Positions 63,262 to 64,000 of a DNA stretch of 64,000 bases are shown here, piece by piece. Each line of letters opens with the position of its first letter. The stretch's first letter is position 1. The translations under genes and the position numbers were made by a program. This DNA is from Oscillospiraceae bacterium (GTDB taxonomy: Bacteria; Bacillota; Clostridia; Oscillospirales; Acutalibacteraceae). The stretch spans positions 1 to 64,000 of the forward strand of contig SVPP01000012.1 of assembly GCA_015065765.1 (NCBI GenBank), given 5' to 3'. A model generated the notes under the pieces. That model ran no database searches. It worked only from the letters and a program-made list of their open reading frames with translations, and was not told the origin of the DNA.

Positions 63262-64000
63262 TTATTCACAATAAAAATCTATGCCTTTTTCTATTATTAT
63301 GGACAGCGAATCTTCAAGCACATCACTGAAGCTTTCTTCAAAGCCTTTGACTTCTGTATATTTATAGCCGTTTTTACCAAGCTTTACATAAAGAAGCTCT
63401 TTATCTGCAAAAACTTTTTTATCTTCATCAGTTTCGCCGATGTAGGAAATTTCTGCACATGCCGTGTAAGCATACCACTCTTCAGGGCGTGATGTCAGCT
63501 CCTTACCATTTTCTGTTACATAATAGAATCTAAGTTTAATATAAAGATTATGTTCTCTTGCCCTTTCTATGTAAGGCTTTGCACATTCTCTGAGTCTCGC
63601 TCTGACTTCCCTTTCTGCTTTAACAACCTCATCAGCAAAATGTTCATTAATCTTCTTTTGTTTTTCAATTTGCTTTTTCCTTACCTTCTTTTTAAATTTT
63701 GCAAAATCGCTTTCAAAAATCTCGTCCCAATATTGTTCCATCAGTTTTTTAGTTTTTCTGCTTTTTCTCACGTAATGCTTCATGTACCATTTTTCTTCAC
63801 CTTCAACGTTTCCGTCGATTTCAAAAACATAGTTGGAGAGAAACAACACATCCGGATTACCACACTGACTGTAGTACCGATAATCCACACGCTTTATATT
63901 TTTCCATAAATACTTTTCTTTTTTTAATAACACATAGCGAATTGTAACAGCATCTTTATCAAAAATATAACAGCAGGGTTCAAAGAGCGTACCTACAAAA
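63262..64000 (-). CDS. Unrecognised protein, start beyond the window
   Basis: The frame is open from 64000 down to the stop at 63262. A GTG at 63933 is possible, but coding-like residues continue upstream (GTLFEPCCYIFDKDAVTIRY), so the start lies outside the window. Visible part is about 245 residues, cytoplasmic, with a Lys/Glu-rich helical middle (about residues 75-125 of the GTG frame, RKTKKLMEQYWDEIFESDFA) and a beta-rich C-terminal part (YIKLRFYYVTENGKELTSRPEEWYAYTACAEISYIGE). I do not recognise it; the LLKKEKYLWKNIKRVDYRYY opening suggests a PH-like or adaptor domain, without proof. Confidence 0.75.
   Translation of the reverse strand, partial: FVGTLFEPCCYIFDKDAVTIRYVLLKKEKYLWKNIKRVDYRYYSQCGNPDVLFLSNYVFEIDGNVEGEEKWYMKHYVRKSRKTKKLMEQYWDEIFESDFAKFKKKVRKKQIEKQKKINEHFADEVVKAEREVRARLRECAKPYIERAREHNLYIKLRFYYVTENGKELTSRPEEWYAYTACAEISYIGETDEDKKVFADKELLYVKLGKNGYKYTEVKGFEESFSDVLEDSLSIIIEKGIDFYCE

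Overview
The window looks like a chromosomal segment of a low-to-mid GC, spore-forming member of the Clostridia, probably near the Oscillospiraceae/Ruminococcaceae. The evidence is Firmicutes-type housekeeping blocks (rpmH-rnpA-yidD-yidC-jag-mnmE, rpsL-rpsG-fusA-tuf, an ftsEX operon with an M23 hydrolase), spoVAC and spoVAD, a two-gene SufBC-like Fe-S assembly module, strong Shine-Dalgarno sequences, and frequent TTG and GTG starts. Genus and species cannot be fixed from the sequence alone.

Layout. 1-3.9 kb (minus): str operon rpsL-rpsG-fusA-tuf with a strong promoter; tuf runs off the left edge. 4-9.7 kb (minus): rpmH (with an apparent 1-nt frameshift), rnpA, yidD, yidC, jag, then an FAD oxidoreductase sitting where mnmG would be expected, then mnmE. 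9.8-11 kb (plus): a flavin-reductase-like gene, a solitary 5S rRNA with its own promoter and terminator, and a TSCPD-domain gene. 11-15.4 kb (minus): a secreted unknown, a polar amino acid ABC transporter and an MscS channel. 15.5-18.6 kb (plus): an ECF S component with a GH116 glycosidase. 18.7-26.3 kb (plus): rpoB-rpoC with their own promoter, detached from the str operon. 26.4-38.5 kb (minus): YdcF-like, Na+ symporter, LRR/transglutaminase surface protein, pdp-cdd, a PHP-domain gene, aminotransferase-Lrp, SufBC-like pair, and a membrane-anchored oligopeptide-binding protein.

38.6-47.4 kb is the most unusual part. spoVAC and spoVAD (both plus) are separated by about 7 kb of minus-strand genes: an MFS transporter, a tightly packed eight-gene run, and an XRE regulator. 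The run contains a GNAT acetyltransferase, a GrpB-HAD fusion, a REP-associated tyrosine transposase, three P-loop kinase-like proteins, an unknown and a methyltransferase. It begins with a good promoter, a 22-codon leader peptide whose 3' end can pair with its own ribosome-binding site, and a 12-bp terminator ahead of the GNAT start, which is the architecture of a translation-coupled attenuator. The transposase gene carries two inverted copies of a GTAG-headed hairpin inside its own reading frame, with related copies elsewhere in the window.

47.6-64 kb: a CE15-like esterase between dispersed hairpin repeats; a CdaR/PucR-type regulator with ftsE, ftsX and an M23 hydrolase; RsuA-type pseudouridine synthase; a DUF4830-like protein; a coiled-coil protein with coaD, rsmD and uvrC; a complete maltose-type ABC transporter (ATPase, binding protein, two permeases); and a partial unknown gene at the right edge. 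The window therefore combines core translation and transcription genes, cell-envelope growth, nucleoside salvage, and import and intracellular breakdown of sugars, with one accessory island carrying the attenuator. No tRNA, CRISPR array, prophage or complete insertion sequence was recognised.
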